Source: Hydractinia symbiolongicarpus
Taxonomy: Eukaryota; Cnidaria; Hydrozoa; Anthoathecata; Hydractiniidae
Assembly (NCBI RefSeq): GCF_029227915.1
Contig: NC_079880.1
Span: 2,916,001-2,980,000 of the forward strand
Reading direction: 5' to 3'
DNA length: 64,000 nt
Notes under the pieces: generated by a model
Database searches by the model: none
What the model was told of the DNA's origin: nothing
The model's input: only the letters and a program-made list of their open reading frames with translations
Shown: positions 36,176 through 49,450 of the stretch, in pieces
How positions within the stretch are numbered: the first letter of the stretch is position 1
Layout of the letters: every line of letters begins with the position of its first letter
Made by a program: the position numbers and the translations under genes

Positions 36176-39100
36176 TAAAAACTACAAGTCTCATGCGTTG
36201 TAGTGGTGAAAAAATAATTTAAAAAATCGTTCGAAAAATGAGTTTACTCCCTGGGTAATTTCTTTGTATACTTTTGACTATACGGGCCGAGTACGGGGTT
36301 TACGGGAAATGGCAGGTTTTCGTTTGCCGGCGATTAAACTTCTTTTATTCAGCGTCTCATCAAAAATGAAAACATTTTTGAAAACTACAAGTCTCATGCG
36401 TTTTAGTGGTGAAAAGATAATTTAAAAAATCGTTTTGGATATGAGTTTACTCACAGGGTACTTTCTTTGTATACATTCGACTATACGGGCCAAGCCCGAG
36501 ATTTACGGGCAATCGCGGGTTATCGTTTGCTGGCGATTAAACCACTTTCATTAAGCGTCTCATCAAAAATGAAAACATTTCTGAAAACTACAAGTCTCAT
36601 GCGTTTTAGTGGTGAAAAAATAATTTAAAAAATCGTTCGGGAAATAAGTTTACTCACAGGGTACTTCTTTTGTATACATTCGACTATACGGGCCAAGCCC
36701 GGGATTTACGGGAAATGGCGGGTTTTCGTTTGCCGCCGATTAAACTTCTTTTATTCAGCGTCTCATCAAAAATGAAAACATTTTTGAAAACTACAAGTCT
36801 CATGCGTTTTAGTGGTGAAAAAATAATTTAAAAAATCGTTCGGGAAATGAGTTTACTCCCTGGGTACTTTCTTTGTATACTTTTGACAATACGGGCCGAG
36901 TCCGGGATTTACGGGAAATAGCAGGTTTTCGTTTGCCGGCGATTAAACTTCTTTTATTCAGCGTCTCATCAAAAATGAAAACATTTTTTAAAAAATTCAA
37001 GTCTCATGCGTTTTAGTGGTGAAAAAATAATTTAAAAAATCGTTCGGGAAATGAGTTTACTCCCTGGGTACTTTCTTTGTATACTTTTGACAATACGGGC
37101 CGAGTCCGGGATTTACGGGAAATCGCAGGTTTTCGTTTGCCGGCGATTAAACTTCTTTTATTCAGCGTCTCATCAAAAATGAAAACATTTTTGAAAACTA
37201 CAAGTCTCATGCGTTTTAGTGGTGAAAAGATAATTTAAAAAATAGTTTTGGAAATGAGTTTACTCACAGGGTACTTTCTTTGTATACATTCGACTATACG
37301 GGCCAAGCCCGGGATTTACGGGAAATCGCGGGTTTTCGTTTGCTGGCGATTATACCACTTTCATTAAGTGTCTCATCAAAAATGAAAACATTTCTGAAAA
37401 CTACAAGTCTCATGCGTTTTAGTGGTGAAAAAATAATTTAAAAAATCGTTCGGGAAATGAGTTTACTCACAGGGTACTTTCTTTGTATACATTCGACTAT
37501 ACGGGCCAAGCCCGGGATTTACGGGAAATGGCGGGTTTTCGTTTGCCGGCGATTAAACTTCTTTTATTCAGCGTCTCATCAAAAATGAAAACATTTTTAA
37601 AAACTACAAGTCTCATGCGTTGTAGTGGTGAAAAAATAATTTAAAAAATCGTTCGAAAAATAAGTTTACTCCCTGGGTAATTTCTTTGTATACTTTTGAC
37701 TATACGGGCCGAGTCCGGGATTTACGGAAATCGCAGGTTTTCGTTTGCCGGCGATTAAACTTCTTTTATTCAGCGTCTCATCAAAAATGAAAACATTTTA
37801 AAAAACTACAAGTCTCATGCGTTTTAGTGGTGAAAAAATAATTTAAAAAATCGTTCGGGAAATGAGTTTACTCACAGGGTACTTTCTTTGTATACATTCG
37901 ACTATATGGGCAAAGCCCGTGATTTACGGGAAATCGCGGGTTTTCGTTTGCCGGCGATTAAACTTCTTTTATTCAGCGTCTCATCAAAAATGAAAAAATT
38001 TTTGAAAACTACAAGTCTCATGCGTTTTAGTGGTGAAAAGATAATTTAAAAAATCGTTTTGGAAATGAGTTTACTCACAGGATACTTTCTTTGTATACAT
38101 TCGACTATACGGGCCAAGCCCGGGATTTACGGGAAATGGCGGGTTTTCGTTTGCCGGCGATTAAACTTCTTTTATTCAGCGTCTCATCAAAAATGAAAAC
38201 ATTTTTAAAAACTACAAGTCTCATGCGTTGTAGTGGTGAAAAAATAATTTAAAAAATCGTTCGAAAAATGAGTTTACTCCCTGGGTAATTTCTTTGTATA
38301 CTTTTGACTATACGGGCCGAGTCCGGGGTTTACGGGAAATGGCAGGTTTTCGTTTGCCGGCGATTAAACTTCTTTTATTCAGCGTCTCATCAAAAATGAA
38401 AACATTTTTGAAAACTACAAGTCTCATGCGTTTTAGTGGTGAAAAGATAATTTAAAAAATCGTTTTGGATATGAGTTTACTCACAGGGTACTTTCTTTGT
38501 ATACATTCGACTATACGGGCCAAGCCCGAGATTTACGGGCAATCGCGGGTTATCGTTTGCTGGCGATTAAACCACTTTCATTAAGCGTCTCATCAAAAAT
38601 GAAAACATTTCTGAAAACTACAAGTCTCATGCGTTTTAGTGGTGAAAAAATAATTTAAAAAATCGTTCGGGAAATAAGTTTACTCACAGGGTACTTCTTT
38701 TGTATACATTCGACTATACGGGCCAAGCCCGGGATTTACGGGAAATGGCGGGTTTTCGTTTGCCGCCGATTAAACTTCTTTTATTCAGCGTCTCATCAAA
38801 AATGAAAACATTTTTGAAAACTACAAGTCTCATGCGTTTTAGTGGTGAAAAAATAATTTAAAAAATCGTTCGGGAAATGAGTTTACTCCCTGGGTACTTT
38901 CTTTGTATACTTTTGACAATACGGGCCGAGTCCGGGATTTACGGGAAATCGCAGGTTTTCGTTTGCCGGCGATTAAACTTCTTTTATTCAGCGTCTCATC
39001 AAAAATGAAAACATTTTTTAAAAAATTCAAGTCTCATGCGTTTTAGTGGTGAAAAAATAATTTAAAAAATCGTTCGGGAAATGAGTTTACTCCCTGGGTA

Positions 39101-39380
39101 CTTTCTTTGTATACTTTTGACAATACGGGCCGAGTCCGGGATTTACGGGAAATCGCAGGTTTTCGTTTGCCGGCGATTAAACTTCTTTTATTCAGCGTCT
39201 CATCAAAAATGAAAACATTTTTGAAAACTACAAGTCTCATGCGTTTTAGTGGTGAAAAGATAATTTAAAAAATCGTTTTGGAAATGAGTTTACTCACAGG
39301 GTACTTTCTTTGTATACATTCGACTATACGGGCCAAGCCCGGGATTTACGGGAAATCGCGGGTTTTCGTTTGCTGGCGAT
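35290..39380 (+). repeat. 10-monomer HOR, 2,030 bp, two near-identical copies
   Basis: Copies at about 35,290-37,320 and 37,321-39,380. Comparing by eye I found only about five differences: a two-base loss at 35,369 (CTGAAACTAC), GAGTACGGGG against GAGTCCGGGG near 36,292, GGAAATAGCAGG against GGAAATCGCAGG near 36,918, AAAATAGTTTTGG against AAAATCGTTTTGG near 37,243, and CAGGATAC near 38,080. That is about 99.7% identity, among the youngest duplications in the window. Each copy contains one GACAATA dimer (36,809 and 38,839). Confidence 0.9.
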
Positions 39381-41873
39381 TAAACCACTTTCATTAAGCG
39401 TCTCATCAAAAATGAAAACATTTCTGAAAACTACAAGTCTCATGCGTTTTAGTGGTGAAAAAATAATTTAAAAAATCGTTCGTGAAATGAGTTTTCTCAC
39501 AGGGTCCTTTCTTTGTATACATTCGACTATACGGGCCAAGCCCGGGATTTACGGGAAATGGCGGGTTTTCGTTTACCGGCAATTAAACTTCTTTTATTCA
39601 GCGTCTCATCAAAAATGAAAACATTTTTAAAAACTACAAGTCTCATGCGTTGTAGTGGTCAAAAAATAATTTAAAAAATCGTTCGAAAAATGAGTTTACT
39701 CCCTGGGTAATTTCTTTGTATACTTTTGACTATACGGGCCGAGTCCGAGGTTTACGGGAAATGGCGGGTTTTCGTTTGCCGGCGATTAAACTTCTTTTAT
39801 TCAGCGTCTCATCAAAAATAAAAACATTTTTAAAAACTACAAGTCTCATGCGTTGTAGTGGTGAAAAGATAATTTAAAAAATCGTTTTGGAAATGAGTTT
39901 ACTCACAGGGTACTTTCTTTGTATACATTCGACTATACGGGCCAAGCCCGGGATTTACGGGAAATCGCGGGTTTTCGTTTGCTGGCGATTAAACCACTTT
40001 CATTAAGCGTCTCATCAAAAATGAAAACATTTCTGAAAACTACAAGTCTCATGCGTTTTAGTGGTGAAAAAATAATTTAAAAAATCGTTCGGGAAATGAG
40101 TTTACTCACAGTGTACTTCTTTTGTATACATTCGACTATACGGGCCAAGCCCGGGATTTACGGGAAATGGCGGGTTTTCGTTTGCCGCCGATTAAACTTC
40201 TTTTATTCAGCGTCTCATCAAAAATGAAAACATTTTTGAAAACTACAAGTCTCATGCGTTTTAGTGGTGAAAAAATAATTTAAAAAATCGTTCGGGAAAT
40301 GAGTTTACTCCCTGGGTACTTTCTTTGTATACTTTTGACAATACGGGCCGAGTCCGGGATTTACGGGAAATCGCAGGTTTTCGTTTGCCGGCGATTAAAC
40401 TTCTTTTATTCAGCGTCTCATCAAAAATGAAAACATTTTTTAAAAAATTCAAGTCTCATGCGTTTTAGTGGTGAAAAAATAATTTAAAAAATCGTTCGGG
40501 AAATGAGTTTACTCCCTGGGTACTTTCTTTGTATACTTTTGACAATACGGGCCGAGTCCGGGATTTACGGGAAATCGCAGGTTTTCGTTTGCCGGCGATT
40601 AAACTTCTTTTATTCAGCGTCTCATCAAAAATGAAAACATTTTTGAAAACTACAAGTCTCATGCGTTTTAGTGGTGAAAAGATAATTTAAAAAATCGTTT
40701 TGGAAATGAGTTTACTCACAGGGTACTTTCTTTGTATACATTCGACTATACGGGCCAAGCCCGGGATTTACGGGAAATCGCGGGTTTTCGTTTGCTGGCG
40801 ATTAAACCACTTTCATTAAGCGTCTCATCAAAAATGAAAACATTTCTGAAAACTACAAGTCTCATGCGTTTTAGTGGTGAAAAAATAATTTAAAAAATCG
40901 TTCGTGAAATGAGTTTTCTCACAGGGTCCTTTCTTTGTATACATTCGACTATACGGGCCAAGCCCGGGATTTACGGGAAATGGCGGGTTTTCGTTTACCG
41001 GCAATTAAACTTCTTTTATTCAGCGTCTCATCAAAAATGAAAACATTTTTAAAAACTACAAGTCTCATGCGTTGTAGTGGTCAAAAAATAATTTAAAAAA
41101 TCGTTCGAAAAATGAGTTTACTCCCTGGGTAATTTCTTTGTATACTTTTGACTATACGGGCCGAGTCCGAGGTTTACGGGAAATGGCGGGTTTTCGTTTG
41201 CCGGCGATTAAACTTCTTTTATTCAGCGTCTCATCAAAAATAAAAACATTTTTAAAAACTACAAGTCTCATGCGTTGTAGTGGTGAAAAAATAATTTAAA
41301 AAATCGTTCGAAAAATGAGTTTACTCCCTGGGTAATTTCTTTGTATACTTTTGACTATACGGGCCGAGTCCGTGGTTTACGGGAAATGGCGGGTTTTCGT
41401 TTGCCGGCGATTAAACTTCTTTTATTCAGCGTCTCATCAAAAATGAAAACATTTTTGAAAACTACAAGTCTCATGCGTTTTAGTGGTGAAAAGATAATTT
41501 AAAAAATCGTTTTGGAAATGAGTTTACTCACAGGGTACTTTCTTTGTATACATTCGACTATACGGGCCAAGCCCGGGATTTACGGGAAATCGCGGGTTTT
41601 CGTTTGCTGGCGATTAAACCACTTTCATTAAGCGTCTCATCAAAAATGAAAACATTTCTGAAAACTACAAGTCTCATGCGTTTTAGTGGTGAAAAAATAA
41701 TTTAAAAAATCGTTTGGGAAATGAGTTTACTCACAGTGTACTTCTTTTGTATACATTCGACTATACGGGCCAAGCCCGGGATTTACGGGAAATGGCGGGT
41801 TTTCGTTTGCCGCCGATTAAACTTCTTTTATTCAGCGTCTCATCAAAAATGAAAACATTTTTGAAAACTACAA
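39030..41873 (+). repeat. 7/8-monomer HOR (1,422 bp), two copies
   Basis: Copy 1 is about 39,030-40,451 and copy 2 about 40,452-41,873 and on. CGTGAAATGAG with GTTTTCTCACAGGGTCC occurs at 39,480 and 40,902, offset 1,422. GTACACTGTG-type change ACAGTGTACTTC is shared at 40,106 and 41,731, offset 1,625: copy 2 has one more monomer (GTTGTAG with GTCCGTGG). In copy 1 that monomer is missing and a hybrid joins GTTGTAG to GATAATTT at about 39,853-39,869. Confidence 0.85.
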
Positions 41874-41885
41874 GTCTCATGCGTT

Positions 41886-44800
41886 TTAGTGGTGAAAAAA
41901 TAATTTAAAAAATCGTTCGGGAAATGAGTTTACTCCCTGGGTACTTTCTTTGTATACTTTTGACAATACGGGCCGAGTCCGGGATTTACGGGAAATCGCA
42001 GGTTTTCGTTTGCCGGCGATTAAACTTCTTTTATTCAGCGTCTCATCAAAAATGAAAACATTTTTTAAAAAATTCAAGTCTCATGCGTTTTAGTGGTGAA
42101 AAAATAATTTAAAAAATCGTTCGGGAAATGAGTTTACTCCCTGGGTACTTTCTTTGTATACTTTTGACAATACGGGCCGAGTCCGGGATTTACGGGAAAT
42201 CGCAGGTTTTCGTTTGCCGGCGATTAAACTTCTTTTATTCAGCGTCTCATCAAAAATGAAAACATTTTTGAAAACTACAAGTCTCATGCGTTTTAGTGGT
42301 GAAAAGATAATTTAAAAAAACGTTTTGGAAATGAGTTTACTCACAGGGTACTTTCTTTGTATACATTCGACTATACGGGCCAAGCCCGGGATTTACGGGA
42401 AATCGCGGGTTTTCGTTTGCTGGCGATTAAACCACTTTCATTAAGCGTCTCATCAAAAATGAAAACATTTCTGAAAACTACAAGTCTCATGCGTTGTAGT
42501 GGTGAAAAAATAATTTAAAAAATCGTTCGAAAAATGAGTTTACTCCCTGGGTAATTTCTTTGTATACTTTTGACTATACGGGCCGAGTCCGAGGTTTACG
42601 GGAAATGGCGGGTTTTCGTTTGCCGGCGATTAAACTTCTTTTATTCAGCGTCTCATCAAAAATAAAAACATTTTTAAAAACTACAAGTCTCATGCGTTGT
42701 AGTGGTGAAAAAATAATTTAAAAAATCGTTCGAAAAATGAGTTTACTCCCTGGGTAATTTCTTTGTATACTTTTGACTATACGGGCCGAGTCCGTGGTTT
42801 ACGGGAAATGGCGGGTTTTCGTTTGCCGGCGATTAAACTTCTTTTATTCAGCGTCTCATCAAAAATGAAAACATTTTTGAAAACTACAAGTCTCATGCGT
42901 TTTAGTGGTGAAAAGATAATTTAAAAAATCGTTTTGGAAATGAGTTTACTCACAGGGTACTTTCTTTGTATACATTCGACTATACGGGCCAAGCCCGGGA
43001 TTTACGGGAAATCGCGGGTTTTCGTTTGCTGGCGATTAAACTTCTTTTATTCAGCGTCTCATCAAAAATGAAAACATTTTTAAAAACTACAAGTCTCATG
43101 CGTTGTAGTGGTGAAAAAATAATTTAAAAAATCGTTCCAAAAATGAGTTTACTCCCTGGGTAATTTCTTTGTATACTTTTGACTATACGGGTCAAGCCCG
43201 GGATTTACGGGAAATGGCGGGTTTTCGTTTGCCGGCGATTAAACTTCTTTTATTCAGCGTCTCATCAAAAATGAAAACATTTTTGAAAACTACAAGTCTC
43301 ATGCGTTTTAGTGGTGAAAAGATAATTTAAAAAATCGTTTTGGAAATGAGTTTACTCACAGGGTACTTTCTTTGTATACATTCGACTATACGGGCCAAGC
43401 CCGGGATTTACGGGAAATCGCGGGTTTTCGTTTGCTGGCGATTAAACCACTTTCATTAAGCGTCTCATCAAAAATGAAAACATTTTTGAAAACTACAAGT
43501 CTCATGCGTTTTAGTGGTGAAAAAATAATTTAAAAAATCGTTCGGGAAATGAGTTTACTCACAGGGTACTTTCTTTGTATACATTCGACTATACGGGCCA
43601 AGCCCGGGATTTACGGGAAATGGCGGGTTTTCGTTTGCCGGCGATTAAACTTCTTTTATTCAGCGTCTCATCAAAAATGAAAACATTTTTAAAAACTACA
43701 AGTCTCATGCGTTGTAGTGGTGAAAAAATAATTTAAAAAATCGTTCCAAAAATGAGTTTACTCCCTGGGTAATTTCTTTGTGTACTTTTGACTATACGGG
43801 CCAAGCCTGGGATTTACGGGAAATGGCGGGTTTTCGTTTGCCGGCGATTAAACTTCTTTTATTCAGCGTCTCATCAAAAATAAAAACATTTTTAAAAACT
43901 ACAAGTCTCATGCGTTGTAGTGGTGAAAAAATAATTTAAAAAATCGTTCCAAAAATGAGTTTACTCCCTGGGTAATTTCTTTGTATACTTTTGACTGTAC
44001 GGGCCGAGTCCGGGGTTTACGGGAAATGGCGGGTTTTCGTTTGCCGGCGATTAAACTTCTTTTATTCAGCGTCTCATCAAAAATGAAAACATTTTTAAAA
44101 ACTACAAGTCTCATGCGTTTTAGTGGTGAAAAAATAATTTAGAAAATCGTTCGGGAAATGAGTTTACTCCCTGGGTAATTTCTTTGTATACTTTTGACTA
44201 TACGGGCCGAGTCCGTGGTTTACGGGAATTGGCGGGTTTTCGTTTGCCGGCGATTAAACTTCTTTTATTCAGCGTCTCATCAAAAATGAAAACATTTTTG
44301 AAAACTACAAGTCTCATGCGTTTTAGTGGTGAAAAGATAATTTAAAAAATCGTTTTGGAAATGAGTTTACTCACAGGGTACTTTCTTTGTATACATTCGA
44401 CTATACGGGCCAAGCCCGGGATTTACGGGAAATGGCGGGTTTTCGTTTGCCGGCGATTAAACTTCTTTTATTCAGCGTCTCATCAAAAATGAAAACATTT
44501 TTAAAAACTACAAGTCTCATGCGTTGTAGTGGTGAAAAAATAATTTAAAAAATCGTTCCAAAAATGAGTTTACTCCCTGGGTAATTTCTTTGTATACTTT
44601 TGACTATACGGGCCGAGTCCGGGGTTTACGGGAAATGGCGGGTTTTCGTTTGCCGGCGATTAAACTTCTTTTATTCAGCGTCTCATCAAAAATGAAGTCA
44701 TTTTTAAAAACTATAAGTCTCATGGGTTTTAGTGGTGAAATAATAATTTAAAAAATCGTTTGGGAAATGAGTTAACATCCCGGGTACTTTCTTTACTATA

Positions 44801-45480
44801 CGGGCCGAGTCCGGGATTAACGGAAATCGCAGGTTTTCGTTTGCCGGCGATTAAACTTCTTTTATTCAGCGTCTCATCAAAAATGAAAACATTTTTGAAA
44901 ACTACAAGTCTCATGCGTTTTAGTGGTGAAAAGATAATTTAAAAAATCGTTTTGGAAATGAGTTTACTCACAGGGTACTTTCTTTGTATACATTCGACTA
45001 TACGGGTCAAGCCCGGGATTTACGGGAAATCGCGGGTTTTCGTTTGCTGGTGATTAAACCACTTTCATTAAGCGTCTCATCAAAAATGAAAACATTTCTA
45101 AAAACTACAAGTCTCATGCGTTTTAGTGGTGAAAAAATAATTTAAAAAATCGTTCGGGAAATGAGTTTTCTCACAGGGTACTTTCTTTGTATACATTCGA
45201 CTATACGGGCCAAGCCCGGGATTTACGGGAAATGGCGGGTTTTCGTTTACCGGCAATTAAACTTCTTTTATTCAGCGTCTCATCAAAAATGAAAACATTT
45301 TTAAAAACTACAAGTCTCATGCGTTGTTGTGGTGAAAAAATAATTTAAAAAATCGTTCGAAAAATGAGTTTACTCCCTGGGTAATTTCTTTGTATACTTT
45401 TGACTATACGGGCCGAGTCCGAGGTTTACGGGAAATGGCGGGTTTTCGTTTGCCGGCGATTAAACTTCTTTTATTCAGCG
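41886..45480 (+). repeat. GACAATA dimer and TTCCAAAAATG monomers
   Basis: Starts with the last GACAATA dimer (41,886-42,287). A recombinant joins CATTTCTG to GTTGTAG at about 42,470-42,495. A TTCCAAAAATGAG variant of the TTCGAAAAATGAG class appears near 43,137 and recurs to about 48.2 kb. GACTGTACGGG near 43,993 removes the antisense stop. A 191-bp short monomer with GAGTTAACATCCCGGG at about 44,770 is copied at 47.37, 48.37 and 48.97 kb (spacings 2,603, 1,003 and 597 bp). Confidence 0.82.
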
Positions 45481-48400
45481 TCTCATCAAAAATGAAAACA
45501 TTTTTAAAAACTATAAGTCTCATGGGTTTTAGTGGTGAAAAAATAATTTAAAAAATCGTTCGGGAAATGAGTTTACATCCCGGGTACTTTCTTTACTATA
45601 CGGGCCGAGTCCGGGATTTACGGAAATCGCAGGTTTTCGTTTGCTGGCGATTAAACCACTTCCATTAAGCGTCTCATCAAAAATGAAAACATTTCTGAAA
45701 ACTACAAGTCTCATGCGTTTTAGTGGTGAAAAAATAATTTAAAAAATTGTTCGGGAAATGAGTTTACTCACAGGGTACTTCCTTTGTATACATTCGACTA
45801 TACGGGCAAAGCCCTTGATTTACGGGAAATCGCGGGTTTTCGTTTGCCGTTGATTAAACTTCTTTTATTCAGCGTCTCATCAAAAATGAAAACATTTTTG
45901 AAAACTACAAGTCTCATGCGTTTTAGTGGTGAAAAGATAATTTAAAAAATCGTTTTGGAAATGAGTTTACTCACAGGGTACTTTCTTTGTATACATTCGA
46001 CTATACGGGCCAAGCCCGGGATTTACGGGAAATCGCGGGTTTTCGTTTGCTGGCGATTAAACCACTTTCATTAAGCGTCTCATCAAAAATGAAAACATTT
46101 CTGAAAACTACAAGTCTCATGCGTTTTAGTGGTGAAAAAATAATTTAAAAAATCGTTCGGAAAATGAGTTTACTCCCTGGGTACTTTCTTTGTATACATT
46201 CGACTATACGGGCCAAGCCCGGGATTTACGGGAAATGGCGGGTTTTCGTTTGCCGGCGATTAAACTTCTTTTATTCAGCGTCTCATCAAAAATGAAAAAA
46301 TTTTTAAAAACTACAAGTCTCATGCGTTGTAGTGGTGAAAAAATAATTTAAAAAATCGTTCGAAAAATGAGTTTACTCCCTGGGTAATTTCTTTGTATAC
46401 TTTTGACTATACGGGCCGAGTCCGGGGTTTACGGGAAATGGCGTGTTTTCGTTTTCCGGCGATTAAACTTCTTTTATTCAGCGTCTCATCAAAAATGAAA
46501 TCATTTTTAAAAACTATAAGTCTCATGGGTTTTAGTGGTGAAATAATAATTTAAAAAATCGTTCGGGAAAAGAGTTTACATCCCGGGTACTTTCTTTACT
46601 ATACGGGCCGAGTCCGGGATTTACGGAATTCGCAGGTTTTCGTTTGCCGGCGATTAAACTTCTTTTATTCAGCGTCTCATCAAAAATGAAAACATTTTTG
46701 AAAAATACAAGTCTCATGCGTTTTAGTGGTGAAAAAATAATTTAAAAAATCGTTCGGGAAATGAGTTTACTCCCTGGGTACTCTCTTTGTATACTTTTGA
46801 CAATACGGGCCGAGTCCGGGATTTACGGGAAATCGCAGGTTTTCGTTTGCCGGCGATTAAACTTCTTTTATTCAGCGTCTCATCAAAAATGAAAACATTT
46901 TTAAAAACTACAAGTCTCATGCGTTTTAGTGGTGAAAAAATAATTTAAAAAATCGTTCGGAAAATAAGTTTACTCCCTGGGTACTTTCTTTGTATACTTT
47001 CGACTATACGGGCCGCGTCCGGGATTTACGGGAAATCGCGGATTTTCGTTTGAGTGCGAATAAACTTCTTTCATTCAGCGTCTCATCAAAAATGAAAACA
47101 TTTTTGAAAACTACAAGTCTCATGCGTTGTAGTGGTGAAAAAATAATTTAAAAAATCGTTCCAAAAATGAGTTTACTCCCTGGGTAATTTCTTTGTATAC
47201 TTTTGACTATACGGGCCGAGTCCGGGGTTTACGGGAAATGGCGGGTTTTCGTTTGCCGGCGATTAAACTTCTTTTATTCAGCGTCTCATCAAAAATGAAG
47301 TCATTTTTAAAAACTATAAGTCTCATGGGTTTTAGTGGTGAAATAATAATTTAAAAAATCGTTTGGGAAATGAGTTAACATCCCGGGTACTTTCTTTACT
47401 ATACGGGCCGAGTCCGGGATTTACGGAAATCGCAGGTTTTCGTTTGCCGGCGATTAAACTTCTTTTATTCAGCGTCTCATCAAAAATGAAAACATTTTTG
47501 AAAACTACAAGTCTCATGCGTTTTAGTGGTGAAAAGATAATTTAAAAAATCGTTTTGGAAATGAGTTTACTCACAGGGTACTTTCTTTGTATACATTCGA
47601 CTATACGGGCCAAGCCAGGGATTTACGGGAAATCGCGGGTTTTCGTTTGCTGGCGATTAAACCACTTTCATTAAGCGTCTCATCAAAAATGAAAACATTT
47701 CTGAAAACTACAAGTTTCATGCGTTTTAGTGGTGAAAAAATAATTTAAAAAATCGTTCGGGAAATGAGTTTACTCACAGGGTACTTTCTTTGTATACATT
47801 CGACTATACGGGCCAAGCCCGGGATTTACGGGAAATGGCGGGTTTTCGTTTGCCGGCGATTAAACTTCTTTTATTCAGCGTCTCATCAAGAATGAAAACA
47901 TTTTTAAAAACTACAAGTCTCATGCGTTGTAGTGGTGAAAAAATAATTTAAAAAATCGTTCCAAAAATGAGTTTACTCCCTGGGTAATTTCTTTGTATAC
48001 TTTTGACTATACGGGCCAAGCCCGGGATTTACGGGAAATGGCGGGTTTTCGTTTGCCGGCGATTAAACTTCTTTTATTCAGCGTCTCATCAAAAATGAAA
48101 ACATTTTTAAAAACTACAAGTCTCATGCGTTGTAGTGGTGAAAAAATAATTTAAAAAATCGTTCCAAAAATGAGTTTACTCCCTGGGTAATTTCTTTGTA
48201 TACTTTTGACTATACGGGCCGAGTCCGGGGTTTACGGGAAATGGCGGGTTTTCGTTTGCCGGCGATTAAACTTCTTTTATTCAGCGTCTCATCAAAAATG
48301 AAGTCCTTTTTAAAAACTATAAGTCTCATGGGTTTTAGTGGTGAAATAATAATTTAAAAAATCGTTTGGGAAATGAGTTAACATCCCGGGTACTTTCTTT

Positions 48401-49450
48401 ACTATACGGGCCGAGTCCGGGATTTACGGAAATCGCAGGTTTTCGTTTGCCGGCGATTAAACTTCTTTTATTCAGCGTCTCATCAAAAATGAAAACATTT
48501 TTGAAAACTACAAGTCTCATGCGTTTTAGTGGTGAAAAGATAATTTAAAAAATCGTTTTGGAAATGAGTTTACTCACAGGGTACTTTCTTTGTATACATT
48601 CGACTATACGGGCCAAGCCCGGGATTTACGGGAAATCGCGGGTTTTCGTTTGCTGGCGATTAAACCACTTTCATTAAGCGTCTCATCAAAAATGAAAACA
48701 TTTTTGAAAACTACAAGTCTCATGCGTTTTAGTGGTGAAAAAATAATTTAAAAAATCGTTCGGGAAATGAGTTTTCTCACAGGGTAATTTCTTTGTATAC
48801 TTTTGACTATACGGGCCGAGTGCGGGGTTTACGGGAAATGGCGGGTTTTCGTTTGCCGGCGATTAAACTTCTTTTATTCAGCGTCTCATCAAAAATGAAG
48901 TCATTTTTAAAAACTATAAGTCTCATGGGTTTTAGTGGTGAAATAATAATTTAAAAAATCGTTTGGGAAATGAGTTAACATCCCGGGTACTTTCTTTACT
49001 ATACGGGCCGAGTCCGGGATTTACGGAAATCGCAGGTTTTCGTTTGCCGGCGATTAAACTTCTTTTATTCAGCGTCTCATCAAAAATGAAAACATTTTTG
49101 AAAACTACAAGTCTCATGCGTTTTAGTGGTGAAAAGATAATTTAAAAAATCGTTTTGGAAATGAGTTTACTCACAGGGTACTTTCTTTGTATACATTCGA
49201 CTATACGGGCCAAGCCGGCGATTTACGGGAAATCGCGGGTTTTCGTTTGCTGGCGATTAAACCACTTTCATTAAGCGTCTCATCAAAAATGAAAACATTT
49301 CTGAAAACTACAAGTCTCATGCGTTTTAGTGGTGAAAAAATAATTTAAAAAATCGTTCGGGAAATGAGTTTTCTCACAGGGTACTTTCTTTGTATACATT
49401 CGACTATACGGGCCAAGCCCGGGATTTACGGGAAATGGCGGGTTTTCGTT
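45481..49450 (+). repeat. Left member of 4,000-bp spaced duplication
   Basis: About 45,481-47,150 matches 49,481-51,150 at an offset of exactly 4,000 bp. Markers are CCACTTCCATTAAG, GTACTTCCTTTG, GGGCAAAGCCCTTG, GCCGTTGATT, a 191-bp short monomer with TTACGGAATTCGC, GTACTCTCTTTG with GACAATA, and GGCCGCGTCCGGG with GAGTGCG. From 47,150 to 49,450 units of about 1,003 and 597 bp repeat the GAGTTAACATCCC short monomer, with TTCCAAAAATG monomers between. The block ends at a recombinant monomer near 49,450. Confidence 0.85.
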
